Notes: generated by a model not told the origin, from the letters alone. Positions 21,614-33,825 are shown, counted from the first letter of the stretch. The stretch is 64,000 nt of DNA from Thereva unica (GCA_949987705.1 OX465281.1:142896876-142960875); one strand, 5' to 3'. Made by a program: numbers and translations.

Positions 21614-22971
21614 TACTAATATTATAACCGTGAATGTTTGTATGTATGTTTGTTACTCTTTCACGCAAAAACTACTGAATGGATTTTAATGAAACTTTAC
21701 AATAATATAGCTCATATATCAGAATAACATATAGGCTATAATTTATAAAAAAATTCAAAATGGCCGTGCCAATATGGCCGACGAATTTGCCAATTGTGTT
21801 CCGATTCCAATGAAAATCGAAATCTGGGGGATTTTAAGGTTGCAAATAACGAATTTATGATCAAAACTTATAAATTCAAAATGGCCGAGCCAATATGGCC
21901 GACGAATTTGCCAATTGTGTTCCGATTCCAATGAAAATCGAAATCTGGGGGATTTTAAGGTTGCAAATAACGAATTTATGATCAAAACTTATAAATTCAA
22001 AATGGCCGAGCCAATATGGCCGACGAATTTGCCAATTGTGTTCCGATTCCAATGAAAATCGAAATCTGGGGGATTTTAAGGTTGCAAATAACGAATTTAT
22101 GATCAAAACTTATAAATTCAAAATGGCGGACGAATTTTTCCAATTGTATTCCGATTCCAATGAAAGTGAATATCTAGGGGTTTTTAAGGTTGCAAATAAC
22201 GAATTTATGATCAAAACTTATAAATTCAAAATGGCCGCGCCAATATGGCCGACGAATTTTTCCAATTGTATTCCGATTGCAATGAAAATCGGTATCTGGG
22301 GGCTTTTAGGGCAAACAACGAATTTATGATCAAAGCTTATAAATTCAAAATTGCGGGTCCAATATGACGCACGAATTTTCCCATTCTGAAATGTAGTAAA
22401 TTTCTAAAATTCCCTCTAACCAGTATAGAAACAGTAAAAACGGTAGAAAGAGTCGAAGTTTGCAAATTTGTGCGCCCCTACATTGTCATCACGAGGTTAA
22501 ACGATGTCATCTATCGCTTCCAAAAAGTTCGATCGGAAAAAACGGGACCTGGAGGAAGCTGTGTTCGGGACGAATACTGAGTAAGAAGGGAGCAGTGTAA
22601 CGGCTAACCGAAAAGAGAAAGTTAAAATTCCAATTCACCGAGAAGTTATATGTTTAGATGCATCTACTTGAATACATAACGCTGTTCTAATTGAATCACC
22701 GATAAGATTGGGAAAAGGCAATTTTTTCCAGATTTATTGTTTTTTCATTATACTTTTTTTCCTACCGCGTACAACGCACACATAATTTTTTTCCGATAGG
22801 TGGTGCTCAACCTCGAATTTTAATAAATTTGAAGCATATTTTTTATAGGTAACTCTAAATTCTTTTATGTACCCATAACCATGCTTCATTATAACCATTT
22901 CCTATCCCGGAGTATGCCCACATAATTTTTTTTTATTAAAAGGCGTTGCAACGCACGCGGGTTTTTGCTAG
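21611..22971 (+). mobile_element. Helitron, non-autonomous, 1.36 kb
   Basis: It begins TCTTACTAATATTATAAC after an A and ends CTAG before a T, the Helitron signature of insertion between A and T without duplication. Fourteen bases upstream of CTAG is the perfect palindrome GCGTTGCAACGC (22943-22954), serving as the 3' hairpin. It encodes no Rep/helicase. The left half contains a 121-bp minisatellite. A truncated relative lies at 14461-14590. Confidence 0.82.
21750..22375. repeat. Minisatellite of 121-bp units, about five copies
   Basis: Each unit has AAATTCAAAATGGCC, CCAATATGGCCGACGAATTT, CCAATTGT-TTCCGATT and GCAAATAACGAATTTATGAT. The first three units are almost identical and the later two diverge and shorten. 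The frames that read through it are a by-product of the unit length. Confidence 0.9.
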
Positions 22972-23026
<55 letters not shown>

Positions 23027-23029
23027 ATT

Positions 23030-23537
23030 TGATTTTAATATTATAACAGAAGGATAATAGTTCACAGTGTGTAAACTTAAAGCACCATACATAAATTTGC
23101 AGTCTTGTTCTTCGTGTAAATATATATTGTCTTTTTGTTTAAATTAATTTTAAAGTCCTTAAGCAAAAGTCTTTTCACAGTTGTGGTAGCGACGATTCCT
23201 ACCAGTCATCACCGATAATAAGGAACTAAAATATCTGCTTACAATAGTAGTAGTAGTAATATTAGTAATAGTAATAATAAGAAGAGAACTATTCGCTGAC
23301 CCAAAAACTACATAAGAACTTCTAGCGATTAAATTGCAACTTCTCACGAATTCATATTGCAACAGCGGAGAAAAGTGCTGGATAAGTCCCTAATTGCGAG
23401 TGTGTTGGAAAAATGGTCTTAACTTCGCGGGGGGAAAATACGTGAAGTATTAAATTTTAAATAAACTCGAATCTCTCGAAATTCACAATGAAAAAATAAC
23501 AAAACCCTGAAAACACTTCAATTGCATACTTATTGGA
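23030..23537. other. Non-coding spacer with short AGT repeats
   Basis: A run of AGTAGTAGTAATATTAGTAA lies near 23245. No genes or element ends were seen. Confidence 0.35.
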
Positions 23538-26500
23538 GAAAATGAAATCATAAGATGTCTACTTGTTAGCTTCAAATGTTTCACAAATTGTGTATGTATT
23601 AAAAGAAAATACTCATCTAATTCCACCTTTATTCCGGAATATCCTTGATTTGGCTTTTTCCTTTTTTTTATTCACCTATCCACGCTGATTCATGAAACTA
23701 ACCAATTTCTCCTTCTTATTCTATTCACTTTTAGCTTTTTTTAAGTACTGCTCCCTTGTGCCTTAATATCTTTTTGTGAAATTTCATATTTTAATTAGCT
23801 GCACCACCAAATTCCTTTTTTTCTCTCTTATTCGTTATAATTTATATGCACAAAAACCGCATTATTTTGTTACTGTTGTTAAAAATAAAAAAAAACTTCA
23901 ATCGTGATTCTACTGACTCCTAAGCTCTAGCACCATCCGGCGAGATGCCTTATTAGGGCTACTCGGAATTGGCTGGGTCGCGACATGGTGGGACTGTTTG
24001 AAACCTAATCGAGCCTCGGAGTGACTTCGAGTTTCCGATGGGAGATTCGAGGCATATCCACTTTGTCCCGAAAAATCCCTACGGAAGTACTAAGTCTCTC
24101 CTTCGGAAAGTGCCTTCGCCCATTGGTTCGATCCTCCGGCAATGCCACATTGTCGTCGTCCTGAACTCATGGTCGGGGGGGGGGGGGCTACTTTCCAATA
24201 GGTAGCTCATCAGGACCTAATGTCTTTAGCGTGGTAGATTGTCAGGTCCTCTAACTCGTATCGGCTGGTGCCTATCGGTCTCTTCACCCGTGCCTTTGTG
24301 AATTTGTCAGCTAGTTTGGCGCAGAAGCGTTCGACTTTCTTACTAACTGGGAAGGTCCTGTAATACACGGTCTCCCCTGGCGAGAAACGTACGGCCTTAC
24401 AACGTAGGTTGTAATTTTTCTGGTGCCTAGCGTGGGCTGCGACGAGCTGATGTTCTACTTGCTCACGTAGGGCTTGTCCGCGGTCCACAACCGGCAGCAC
24501 GGCAACTTCTCCTTCTTTCAGAGCTCCCAGGGTTTTCAGCAGTGGGTACGCTGATCCGTGCAGGACCATGGGGTATCCGAAAAGAGCCTGATAGCGAGAG
24601 GTGCCGATGGACAAGTGTTTGTCCCAGTCACGGTTATCGGTGCCAATATAAGCGCGGATGGCCGCCAGCACTGAACGATTTACTCGCTCAGACGCATTGG
24701 GGTGCGGAGCATAGACTGCCGGGCGTAGGTGTTGTATGCCGTAGTCAGTTAATAGCTTCTCGAGCTCCTTGGAGGTAAAGTGTCTTCAGTTGCCGGAAAA
24801 AATTTTCTCCGGTACACCATAAGCATGGAATATACGGTGTTCGAGAAAGCTGCACTAGAGGTTTCGGCAGGTACGGGGTGGAGGAACGTATATTTGGAAA
24901 ACGCGTCTAAGACCACGAAGATGGCGGTACAGCCTTTTTTGGATCTGGGGTATGGTCCCATATAATCTACGTATAAGACCTGGAAAGGACGTTGTACCTC
25001 CATGGCTTCACCCATAGGGGGCCGTAGGATAGTGTTTGGGGGCCTTAGTGGTTTTACATGTGTCACAGGCTGAGATATAGGATCTAACTTGACTTGCCAT
25101 GCCTGGCCAATAATACTTTTCGCGCAATCTTTCGAGTGTCTTACTAATACCGCCATGCGTGGTTTCCTCATAATGTTTTTCACATGCCTTCTCCTCTTCC
25201 GTGAAATGTTTAACCGGTAGACCTTCCTCCAATTCCCAAAATTTGCGCAGCTGTTCATCCAATGACACTTTGCAGTGGTACGACGCGATTGATACGATTG
25301 CAGTGGTACGAAAATGAAATCATAAGATGTCTACTTGTTAGCTTCAAATGTTTCACAAATTGTGTATGTATTAAAAGAAAATACTCATCTAATTCCACCT
25401 TTATTCCGGAATATCCTTGATTTGGCTTTTTCCTTTTTTTTATTTACCTATCCACGCTGATTCATGAAACTAAGCAATTTCTCCTTCTTATCCTATTCAC
25501 TTTTAGCTTTTTTTAAGTATTGCTCCCTTGTGCCTTAATATCTTTTTGTGAAATCTCATATTTTAATTATCTGCACCACCAAATTCCTTTTTTTCTCTCT
25601 TATTCGTTATAATTTATATGCACAAAAACCGCATTATTTTGTTACTGTTGTTAAAAATAAAAAAAAAACTTCAATCGTGATTCTACTGACTCCTAAACTC
25701 TAGCACCATCCGGCGAGATGCCTTATTAGGTCTACTCGGAATTGGCTGGGTCGCGACATGGTGGGACTGTTTGGAACCTAATCCAGCCTCGGAGTGACTT
25801 CGAGTTTCCGATGGGAGATTCGAGGCAAATCCACTTTGTCCCGAAAAATCCCTACGGAAGTACTAAGTCCCTCCTTCGGAAAGTGCCTTCGCCCATTGGT
25901 TCGATCCTCCGGCAATGCCACATTGTCGTCGTCCTGAACTCATGGTCGGGGGGGGGGGGGCTACTTTCCAATAGGTAGCTCATCAGGACCTAATGTCTTT
26001 AGCGTGGTAGATACCAAGGCTATGCCCTGTCAGGTCCTTTAACTCGTATCGGCTGGTGCCTATCGGTCTCTTCACCCGTGTCTTTGTGAATTTGTCAGCT
26101 AGTTTGGCGCAGAAGCGTTCGACTTTCTTACTAACTGGGAAGGTCCTATAATACACGGTCTGGTCTGGCGAGAAACGTACGGCCTTACAACGTAGGTTGT
26201 AATTTTTCTGGTGCCTAGCGTGGGCTGCGGCGAGCTGATGTTCTACTTGCTCACGTAGGGCGTAGGTGTTGTATGCCGTAGTCAGTTAATAGCTTCTCGA
26301 GCTCCTTGGAGGTAAAGTGTCTTCCGTTGCCGGAAAAAATTTTCTCCGGGACACCATAAGCATGGGATATACGGTGTTCGAGAAAGCTGGTGGCTGCACT
26401 AGAGGTTTCGGCAGGTACGGGGTGGAGGAACGTATAATTGGAAAACGCGTCTAAGACCACGAAGATGGCGGTATAGCTTTTTTTGGATCTGGGATATGGT

Positions 26501-27000
26501 CCCATATAATCTAGGTATAAGACCTGGAAAGGACGTTGTACCTCCATGGCTTCACCCATAGGGGGCCGTAGGATAGTGTTTGGGGGCCTTAGTTGTTTTA
26601 CATGTGTCACAGGCTGAGATATAGGATCTAACTTGACTTGCCATGCCTGGCCAATAATACTTTTCGCGCAATCTTGCGAGTGTCTTACTAATACCGCCAT
26701 GCGTGGTTTCCTCATAATGTTTTTCACATGCCTTCTCCTCTTCCGTGAAATGTTTAACCGGTAGACCTTCCTCCAATTCCCAAAATTTGCGCAGCTGTTC
26801 ATCCAATGACACTTTGCAGTGGTACGACGCTATGGTTGTTACCTGCTTCGATTTCTCTTCGATTTCGCCGGAAAGGATCCATCGTAGCTTAGTGTTCTGA
26901 GCGACAGGTATACCTTGTGGCCCGCGCTTCAGGCCTCTGAGAATTATCTTGCCGAAAATGTCGGCTCCAATTATCATTTTAATTTTTGCCTCGAAATATT
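23538..27000. repeat. Tandem duplication with a 1772-base offset
   Basis: The sequence from 23538 (GAAAATGAAATCATAAGATG) is repeated from 25310 and runs through non-coding DNA, a G run (12 G at about 24176; a similar run at about 25950), and integrase coding. Copy 1 ends near 25285 in the linker, with a short scrambled join carrying GCAGTGGTACG twice (before 25284 and before 25310). Copy 2 lacks about 250 bases that copy 1 has at 24472-24723. Both copies are the same strand and diverge by only scattered changes. Confidence 0.88.
24210..25268 (-). pseudogene. Chimeric LTR-element integrase, duplicate copy 1
   Basis: Reading on the minus strand, the start is a BEL-like linker (DEQLRKFWELEEG). 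The zinc-binding segment follows (CEKHYEETTHGGISKTL, then YYWPGM and SACDTC), then the first catalytic block (LYVDYMGPYPRS, with VVLDAFSKY). After a frameshift near 24830-24850 the frame continues with SERVNRS and WDKHLSIGTSRYQALFGYP, and ends in a GPY/F-like domain (FSPGETVYYRTFPVS). These are integrase features of Ty3/Gypsy, not BEL, elements. The copy is inactive because of the shift in the DDE core. Confidence 0.8.
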
Positions 27001-27043
27001 TTAATTTGGATCTGCGAAAGTCAGGCCGTGAAGATGTGACCAT
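26030..27043 (-). pseudogene. BEL protease fused to Gypsy-type integrase, duplicate copy 2
   Basis: The 5' portion has IIGADIFGKIILRGL and LRWILSGEI, the BEL/Pao aspartic protease (DUF1758-type) tail. It passes in frame through the same linker into the Gypsy-type zinc finger and integrase. The reverse transcriptase and RNase H that should lie between are absent. The second catalytic site reads FSGNGRHF where SDNG is usual, so the aspartate is replaced by glycine. A 250-base deletion removes part of the C-terminal region. This copy is contiguous with gag upstream. Confidence 0.8.
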
Positions 27044-27531
27044 TCATCGTTCTTCCTTATCATCCGAGAGGGTAAGACAGAATTCATGCGTTTCAAAATG
27101 AGGACATTCGCGGTAATTTTAGAATCGCTGTGAAGTGACAGGAGTTCAACCTTCAGTTGTGAATGAGCCACCCCAATTTTGATGTCATCTCCACATATTA
27201 TACAATTGTTCGATGCCATTTTTGTCTTCGTTGCGATAACTTCGACGTTATGTAGCAACGTATGGTGCCTATGGTTGCACTTGAAACAAGAAGTTTTACT
27301 CGCACAGTGAGATGCGCGGTGGTCCTTGGCTAAACAGTTTGAAAATAAATGTTTTTGAATCATAATATTTCTTCTTTCAGAATAACCCAACTTTAAAAAC
27401 TCAGGACAGTGCCGAAGTGGATGGGAGGCGGAGCAAACAACGCACGAATACGACCTCATCAACTGGAAATTACGTTTAGGAATTGTAGTCCATTCAAAAC
27501 GCGGGGGGGGGGGGTTGTTCCAAAATAACAC
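27001..27531 (-). pseudogene. BEL/Pao gag C-terminus and start of protease
   Basis: It contains CVVCSASHPLRHCPEF, then ERRNIM, FSNCLAKDHRASHC and CFKCNHRHHTLLH, the three-knuckle zinc array that ends BEL/Pao gag. The frame goes on into ANVLILKRMNSVLPSR and ends with a stop; the protease continues in another frame (overlap 27001-27043), so a frameshift separates them. The upstream gag and the 5' LTR are not seen. Confidence 0.82.
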
Positions 27532-27539
27532 CGTTAAGA

Positions 27540-27840
27540 AAATCGAACCCTAAAGGTTTTTGGGGTCGCTGATCACGAAAATCGAGGTCCCGCGGTCCTA
27601 AAATTAGGGCGTCACCCCTAAAAATGCAAAAAACACCCATTTTTAGGGGGTTTTCGCGATTATTTCAGTAATAATGAAAACTAATGCGATGAAATGCACT
27701 TTTTTAATATTTATTTGCGAAGGTAGTTGATTTATACTAAATTAAGGCGAACTTTATTGTAAGGGGTACTCCTAAAGTGTTGAAAGTACCCCTAAATTGG
27801 CGAAAAATGGCAAAAATTGTAGCAAATAAAATTTCAAGTT
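27540..27840. other. Non-coding stretch
   Basis: It contains two diverged phrases of the type CCCCTAAAAATG / CCCCTAAATTGG and no coding. The right border touches the LINE fragment. Confidence 0.35.
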
Positions 27841-28303
27841 TATGCTTCAAATTCGATTGTGGGCGTACTGTCAGGCACGGTTATGGAAAACGGTTATCAA
27901 ATCGATGCTGTTTATACTGACTTCAGCAAAGCTTTTGACCGAGTTGACCACAATACCTTAATTTCAAAGCTTTTTAAATTTGGAATTTCGGGACTTCCGC
28001 TGGAATGGATAAAATCATATCTTGACGGAAGATCACAGGTTATCAGATTCCAAGGATTTCTATCAAAGGAGATTGACGTCACTTCCGGCGTTCCTCAAGG
28101 CAGCCATCTAGGCCCTCTACTTTTCAATATATTCATCTCTGACTTATCTGAAAAATTGGGTAATATTCCTCATCTCTTCTACGCAGATGACCTCAAAATA
28201 TATAGCACCATTAAGTCCCAAGCCGACGTATCATTTCTCCAGTCGAAACTCAAAGTATTGCAAGATTGGTGCATAGCCAATAAATTACATCTCAACAGCA
28301 TTA
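27841..28303 (+). pseudogene. LINE reverse transcriptase fragment
   Basis: The palm of a non-LTR RT is readable: YTDFSKAFDRVDHNTLISKL with the first catalytic aspartate, then SYLDGRSQVIRF, TSGVPQGSHLGPLLFNIF, and LFYADDLKIY with the catalytic YADD. It then runs to LQDWCIANKLHLN before the match ends. It is 5' and 3' truncated. It is a different family from the LINEs at 6.9 kb and 61.8 kb. Jockey-superfamily membership is likely but unproven. Confidence 0.82.
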
Positions 28304-31082
28304 TGACAATAATTAAATCAATGCAACGTGAAATAAAAGTTTTAGTTAAGAACGGATTTGGCTTATTTAGCTTATTATAGATTGAGTTGTAGCTCACAAC
28401 TGAATATGAACCAAAAGGTTTTAATTAGTCGCCGCTTTGAGATTTTACCATCAACGCAGGCTTAGTTTATTATACTACAATAAATCTTCATAGCTAAAAA
28501 AAAGTACTCAAATTCATCAAGAATCGAACCCTGGTCCTTTCGCACCCCGATCTAGCGTCTTGTCATTTCTCCAAACACTAACTTGTGTAACGGTCAGTTT
28601 TGCCTAAATATCTACTTGACTAAAAATTACTGTGGAGAAGAAAATCGAGTAGTTGGTTGGAAATCAAATAGTAGGCGGGGAGAAAATAAGGAAGAGAAGG
28701 GACTCTCGACTGAAAAACAAAAGGAGTCAGGACGAGAAAAATTTTGGAAATTTTGAAAAATAAAATGATACGTTTGATTGTAATGGGATATTGAGGAAGT
28801 TTTGGGGCCAGAGATCAACTAATAGAAACCATAACGAGTTTGGAGATAAATACCGGTTGTTCGAATGACGAGGGGAGATACATCCAGAAGTTTAGTTTTT
28901 GAAGAAAAAAGCAAAATATAAAAGCTTGCGAGAAATTTTGACAAGAACATTCGAGGCAGTTTCTTCCCTGCTGTATGTCTGGGTTAGAAAGGCTCAATCG
29001 AAAAGAGGAGGCTTACAAAATACATCCTGTTTATTGTGACGAGTTTTGGTCTTGTTGGCTGGATTAAACGAGCGGTGTAGAACTTGCTGTTTTTGAACTT
29101 CAATCCCGAAGACGACGCTGGTTCCGGCGGCCGTTATTACATCTCTTGGTGTTGGGTGGTCTACCGTACTACACCAAGTTAGCGATCGATCCTCTATAAT
29201 AAGAAGAGGAGTTCAGAATTTTGGTCACCAGAGTGGATGAGACGTAATCCCGGTTAGGTAAATTCCTTACTTTTTCCTGTTGTGACAAGAGGTAATTAGT
29301 TAGACGGATTAACATACATATAGTATTCAGTTATTATGCAACTTTACGGATAATTTGGACAACAAGTATTATTTTTTTTGGTGTCATAGTTCATATTGTT
29401 TATATAGCCTTGGATTTTTTGTGAGTTATCAAAACAATAACCAGTTTAAAATTGGAGACAAATTGATTTGGTTCTACAGGAATTAACTTGTAATTTTTTT
29501 GTTTCGAATGATAACACAGTAACTTTTTACTTTATTGATTGATTGTTGCATTTTTTTGTGATAGTTTGGTTCTTGTTGGTTGAAGTTATTTTTTTTGTTT
29601 TCATTGAGTTAGCAACACAACAACAAAAAAAAAAAAAAAAACACAATTTTTGGATTAAGAACCTTTGATATTAGGATATCTTTGATATTAGGATATCCTA
29701 ATATTGGTTTAGTAACCGGAAGTGGTACTTGTATATGTTATGCTTATGCTTACACTCCGAAGGAGTATTCAATAATTTTTTTAACTATAGTGGAATTAGC
29801 GGTTTTGGTTCCATTAGGATTGTAAGCAAGAGCATCTAATTTCAGGTTTATACCCGTCTTGCATGACGAGGATGATTGTTTAATTGTTTTGGAGTTACGT
29901 GAAATTAGAGGTATTACTATTACGATTTATGTCAAGAAATCAACGCGTACTGGCCAGGACGGGTTTTTTTGGTATTAAATATTTCATAATTGTCGAGATT
30001 AAATTTTTTCATCGTTTTTGTGTTTTGAATTGTATGTGACGTAGTAAAAAGGAAAAAATAATAACCATTAATAATGAGTAACCTTAATTGTTAAAACTTT
30101 CTTTGGTGGAATGGTTGAGGGGGGGATCCTTTCCTTTCAGGGTTTGACGAGGCTCAGGTGATGTCCGGCGAAGGATGAAGGTGGAATTCAGGATTGCACT
30201 GGCACAGGTAAGTGGTGAACCAACCGCGGTAAGCCCCGGCCACACACCCCACGACCCTTCCGGCGAGCTAGATAACTCCGTGTGGCCGGCGTAGGAGTTC
30301 CGGAATTTAGTTTCCTTTCTTATGTATGGTGTTGGCTCCTTGGTCATGCTTTTCCGGGCTTATGGCTAAGGGGGTAATACCTCGCATAAGTGGCGCCCCC
30401 ATTATTTTATCGCGCCATTATGCTGTTACACTTGTGGGAATATATAACATATTTATTCATGCTTTTATGAACATATTTATTCATGCTTTCGTAAAAAGGT
30501 ACATTCCAAGGCTAAATATGTATAACGTTTCGAAGAAAGTAAACAACTAAATTATGACAACAGATTTTCTATTATTTATGAAATGTATTTTGTATATTTT
30601 ATGGACATTGATAATCATAGGTAAAACGAAGAGTAATGTAATATTGCCATAGATGGTGTTCACTATTCTTTGTCATAGATGGGGTGCAAATAAAATATAT
30701 CAATTCTTTCAAATTATTGGCGGGTAATTATTGGTCTCATTGCGAGGTGTGTGCGTGCACGTGCATATATGCTATGGATAAACAGGTGCCTATGTTTTTC
30801 AGTAGATGTTCTACATTTAAATAAAAGTGAAGTGCGTGCGTGATTTGTTCTTTAAAAATAAAAAAAAGTTAAATTGAAGTGTAAATTAATACAAAAGGTG
30901 CGTAAGCCGAATTTTTAACAATAATATTATGTATATTAATCATACACACCTAATTCTGTTGTGCAAAGTGCATCACATTAGATTTGCCTCCAATCCAAAG
31001 AAAAATGTTTAGAGTCTTTTATATAGTGCTTACATGTGTGATGTGTGTGTTTTTTTTTTTTTTTTCAATTTGACACATTCGA
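28304..31082. other. About 2.8 kb without recognised genes
   Basis: Mostly AT-rich. Notable points are a B-box-like GGTTCGATTC on the minus strand near 28530, a short tandem repeat of TTTGATATTAGGATATC at 29665-29692, a poly-A run near 29625, a GC-rich patch at 30110-30300 and a poly-T run at 31050. None of these can be tied to a gene or element end. Confidence 0.35.
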
Positions 31083-31129
31083 ATTATTGGCAGGGGCGGA
31101 TGAGCCATAAGACGAACCGGGAAATGTCC

Positions 31130-31622
31130 CGGTGGGCCGACTGTTCGCAGACCCGCAGGGCCGGTGGCTGAAAGTACGTCTAAGTCAAGGGTGGGCAAAC
31201 TTTTTATAACATGGGCCAAAATAAACTTTACGTTGTTTCCGCGGGCCGTAGTAGTTAATTGACATCTTCTTAAGACCTGTAATTTTTTAATCTGCATTTG
31301 AAGTGAAAGATCTTTAATGTGGTAAATTACGCTATCCATCACTCGGTCCTAAACTCAAAAAGTAGTAGAGGTCCCGCCAAAAGAGTTTATGCCGAGAAAG
31401 TCGCGTTTTCCATGCGCAGTAGAATCCCCGCATGCCGTTCCCGTCCCTTAGCCTAGTCGCAACAAATTTCGAAGGGGAAATTTGAAAATACATAAGCGCA
31501 TTTCTTATCGATATGTGCGCAATTTTTATTTGTGTGCAGCTTTAATTTCCCCAGCTGTGCGCTCCGGCATCAGCTCTTTTGGCGGGACCTCTACCACTAG
31601 CCCGTCATGTCATTTAAGTCAT
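31130..31622. other. Non-coding interior of the outer hAT with a LINE-tail fragment
   Basis: From about 31585 the sequence (CGTCATGTCATTTAAGTCAT, then GGTGCAAT) matches the LINE 3' region at 61855-61890. It continues on the far side of the second hAT (37737 on, GTCTAGTAGTAAGCTT). The second hAT therefore landed in a piece of LINE tail. Confidence 0.55.
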
Positions 31623-32654
31623 GGTGCAATTAGAGATGGGAAAAACGGATCTTTTACGAGAGCTGGCTCACCGAATCTGCATCTTTCAAAATATCCGACT
31701 CCCAGAGCCGGTTCAAAAGAGTCATCTCAAAAAAAAGCTTCGTCGTATCTTCAGAATACTGGATCCATACATAAACTTGCGCTTTGGTTCTCTCAGCTCA
31801 ACTTAATTCAGAGCGTATTTTGAGTTAAAAGCTCACAAAAACGGTGGTGTGAAATGGTATGATCTAAATCGGAATTTGAGCTTTCTGCATCTCCGTGTAT
31901 ATGTACGGGATAGGAAAATTCGGATTTAGATTTAATTTTAATTCCAATTAGAAATAGGAAAATAGGAATTTTTAAATCATTCAATTTTATTGAATACAAT
32001 ATGAATTTCTTTTGCTGTATTTATGGGCATATATACCCAGCTAGCACAGATTTAAATTTGTAACAAAAATATGTTACAATTGGGTTGTAATCTAGCTTTT
32101 TTAAACAAATTTAGTTAAATATAGGTTATATGAGTGTTTCGAATTGGAGATATGCAACAAATCATTCGGTTCAGTTACGCTGCAGTTTTAATTTTGTTAC
32201 AAAAGGTTCCATAAAAGATGCAAAACAAGAAGTCATATTTAAGTTAAATTAACGTCATGAAAACATTTCGTTTTGCAGCACATCTTAAAAATATAAATGT
32301 ATTGTAACTGTCACAAATAGAATAACTAGTTAGCAACCTTAATGGGAGTAAGTTTCTATATGTTTTTATCATGTTACTTTAAAGTCACTACAGCTAAATG
32401 TTCAAAACTTCGGGTTGAAGATGTTTTTATTAAGCTTTAGTGAAGTCCGGTGTGACTCTAAAATGTCAAAGTAAAAGTACAATTCGAATTGTTTGATGAC
32501 ACTTTGAAAATGCAAAAGATTAAATTTGATTTATCGTCTTGGAGAAGAATTAAAAGTAATGGATAAATAAAAATATTGATGAACAAGGCACTTTATTTCT
32601 TTACATTTTACATTTTTTATTCTTTTTGTATTAACTTGCATAAAATAAAAAACT

Positions 32655-33618
32655 TCACTTAAACTTACACACAAATGTTAAACGTGTTCAACGGCTTGTT
32701 GTGAGAAAGGCCCGGTAGCTTCTTTAAAATATTGTGTAAGGAAGCTATCAATATTTTTAGTAACTCCATGCTATGCAACTTCATTTAATTGAGCCTGCAA
32801 TCCACTTACTATATTATTCATGTTCACAACTGTTCTAACCATTTCTCGATAGTCCTGTGCTGGAATTGTGACATAATCTAAATTGTCTTGCTGAAAGATT
32901 GGCTTTGTCTCTGTGCTTGACCATGACAGTGTCTCATTATTTGGAGGAATCAATATGGTGGTACCATCGGCGGTGGCTTGTATCGAATAACCGATGAATT
33001 TACCACTGAGAATTTTTCCAGATTCGTTGTCAATTTCGTGGTCAGATATTTGCACTGGTTGTGTGTTGACATATCGTTCATCGGATTCGAATTCAACTTC
33101 CATTTCTTCTATGGTTACTTCCGCTTGTTTATTTTATTTGATGGTGGTGTCGTAGCCAGCAATGAATCCTATACGATTTCGATTTGATTTAGTTTGAATT
33201 GAATTTTTATTTTCAAATAAATATTTCAACTTACCGGAGGCACTACACTCGGCTTCATCAACGAATATTGCTGTGCCCGTGGCAATAATTTTGGTTTGGC
33301 ATCAAATTCTTTTTTAATCTGGTTAAATGATCTGTCTCGCTTGCCTCTTCACTGCTTCCACCGCTATTATTTTTTACGTGGAAGTCAAACATGGATTCGG
33401 CGTAGTCAAATGATAAATCCGTATGCCACACTTTTTTTAGGATTCTTGGGATCCAATCTGGTGCGTATGTTGAGTTCACATTTAATAATTCCGCTTTTGA
33501 GTGAATTCGTGGGTAATATACAATTTTATTTTGGTTGTCTAGCCAACCGCGCAGCGCCACAAAAAATTCGGTGATGCTTGTCGATTTTTTTTTTGTAGGC
33601 TTCGACTACCAAATAAGC
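32655..33618 (-). pseudogene. Unknown element-encoded protein, two exons, frameshifted
   Basis: I do not recognise this protein with confidence. On the minus strand it seems to start with MAYLVVEAYKKK, shift frame in a run of ten A, and continue FFVALRGWLDNQNKIVYYPR. Then come DWIPRILKKVWHTDLSFDYA and an acidic serine run. A donor CCG-GTAAGT lies at about 33234 and an acceptor CGTATAG near 33174. The second exon has EEMEVEFESDERYV, a middle segment with WSSTETKPIFQQD, and a helical heptad-like end (MVRTVVNMNNIVSGLQAQL). After one in-frame TAG it runs on about 27 codons more. The start (M-x-Y-L-V-V-E) and W-x-Y-P pattern recall insect and cnidarian DUF4806-type transposon-linked proteins; this is a weak guess. 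Confidence 0.45.
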
Positions 33619-33825
33619 CATATTTCTGTTTATTTTTTCTTTTATTCTAACTTAAACTTGCAATTCCTACGTCTTTGTCGTACTCTTTTCGGCGCTAAAC
33701 TGACACTTGAGATTTAAAAAATTTACAACATATTTCTCGCAACCACAACTGAATAATAACTTATTTTCTATATTATTACAACATGTTGCGAGAGTTAGTT
33801 ACATAACGGCTGCAAGGAGGTTATT

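Larger units (their letters stand above)
21556..23023. repeat. TA microsatellite, split by a Helitron
   Basis: Pure TA repeats run about 55 bases up to 21610 and resume at 22972 for about 50 bases. The break is exactly the Helitron at 21611-22971. Confidence 0.9.

Noticed and set aside
21755..22329. Overlapping frames of 76-97 residues with identical repeats
   Set aside because: They arise from the 121-bp unit length and shift by exactly one unit; no start context or domain.
21750..22375. CRISPR-like array
   Set aside because: Units are 121 bp, contiguous and without unique spacers; this is a minisatellite inside a Helitron in animal DNA.
28515..28580. tRNA or tRNA-derived SINE on the minus strand
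   Set aside because: GGTTCGATTC resembles a B box, but no A box at the right distance, no complete cloverleaf and no acceptor stem could be drawn.
30084..30347. Minus-strand 87-residue frame in a GC-rich patch
   Set aside because: The patch differs in base composition but the translation shows no domain. It may be a LINE or LTR piece, but no border was found.
31482..31823. 113-residue plus-strand frame across the second hAT border
   Set aside because: It spans a transposon junction at 31631, so it cannot be an ancestral gene, and it has no domain.
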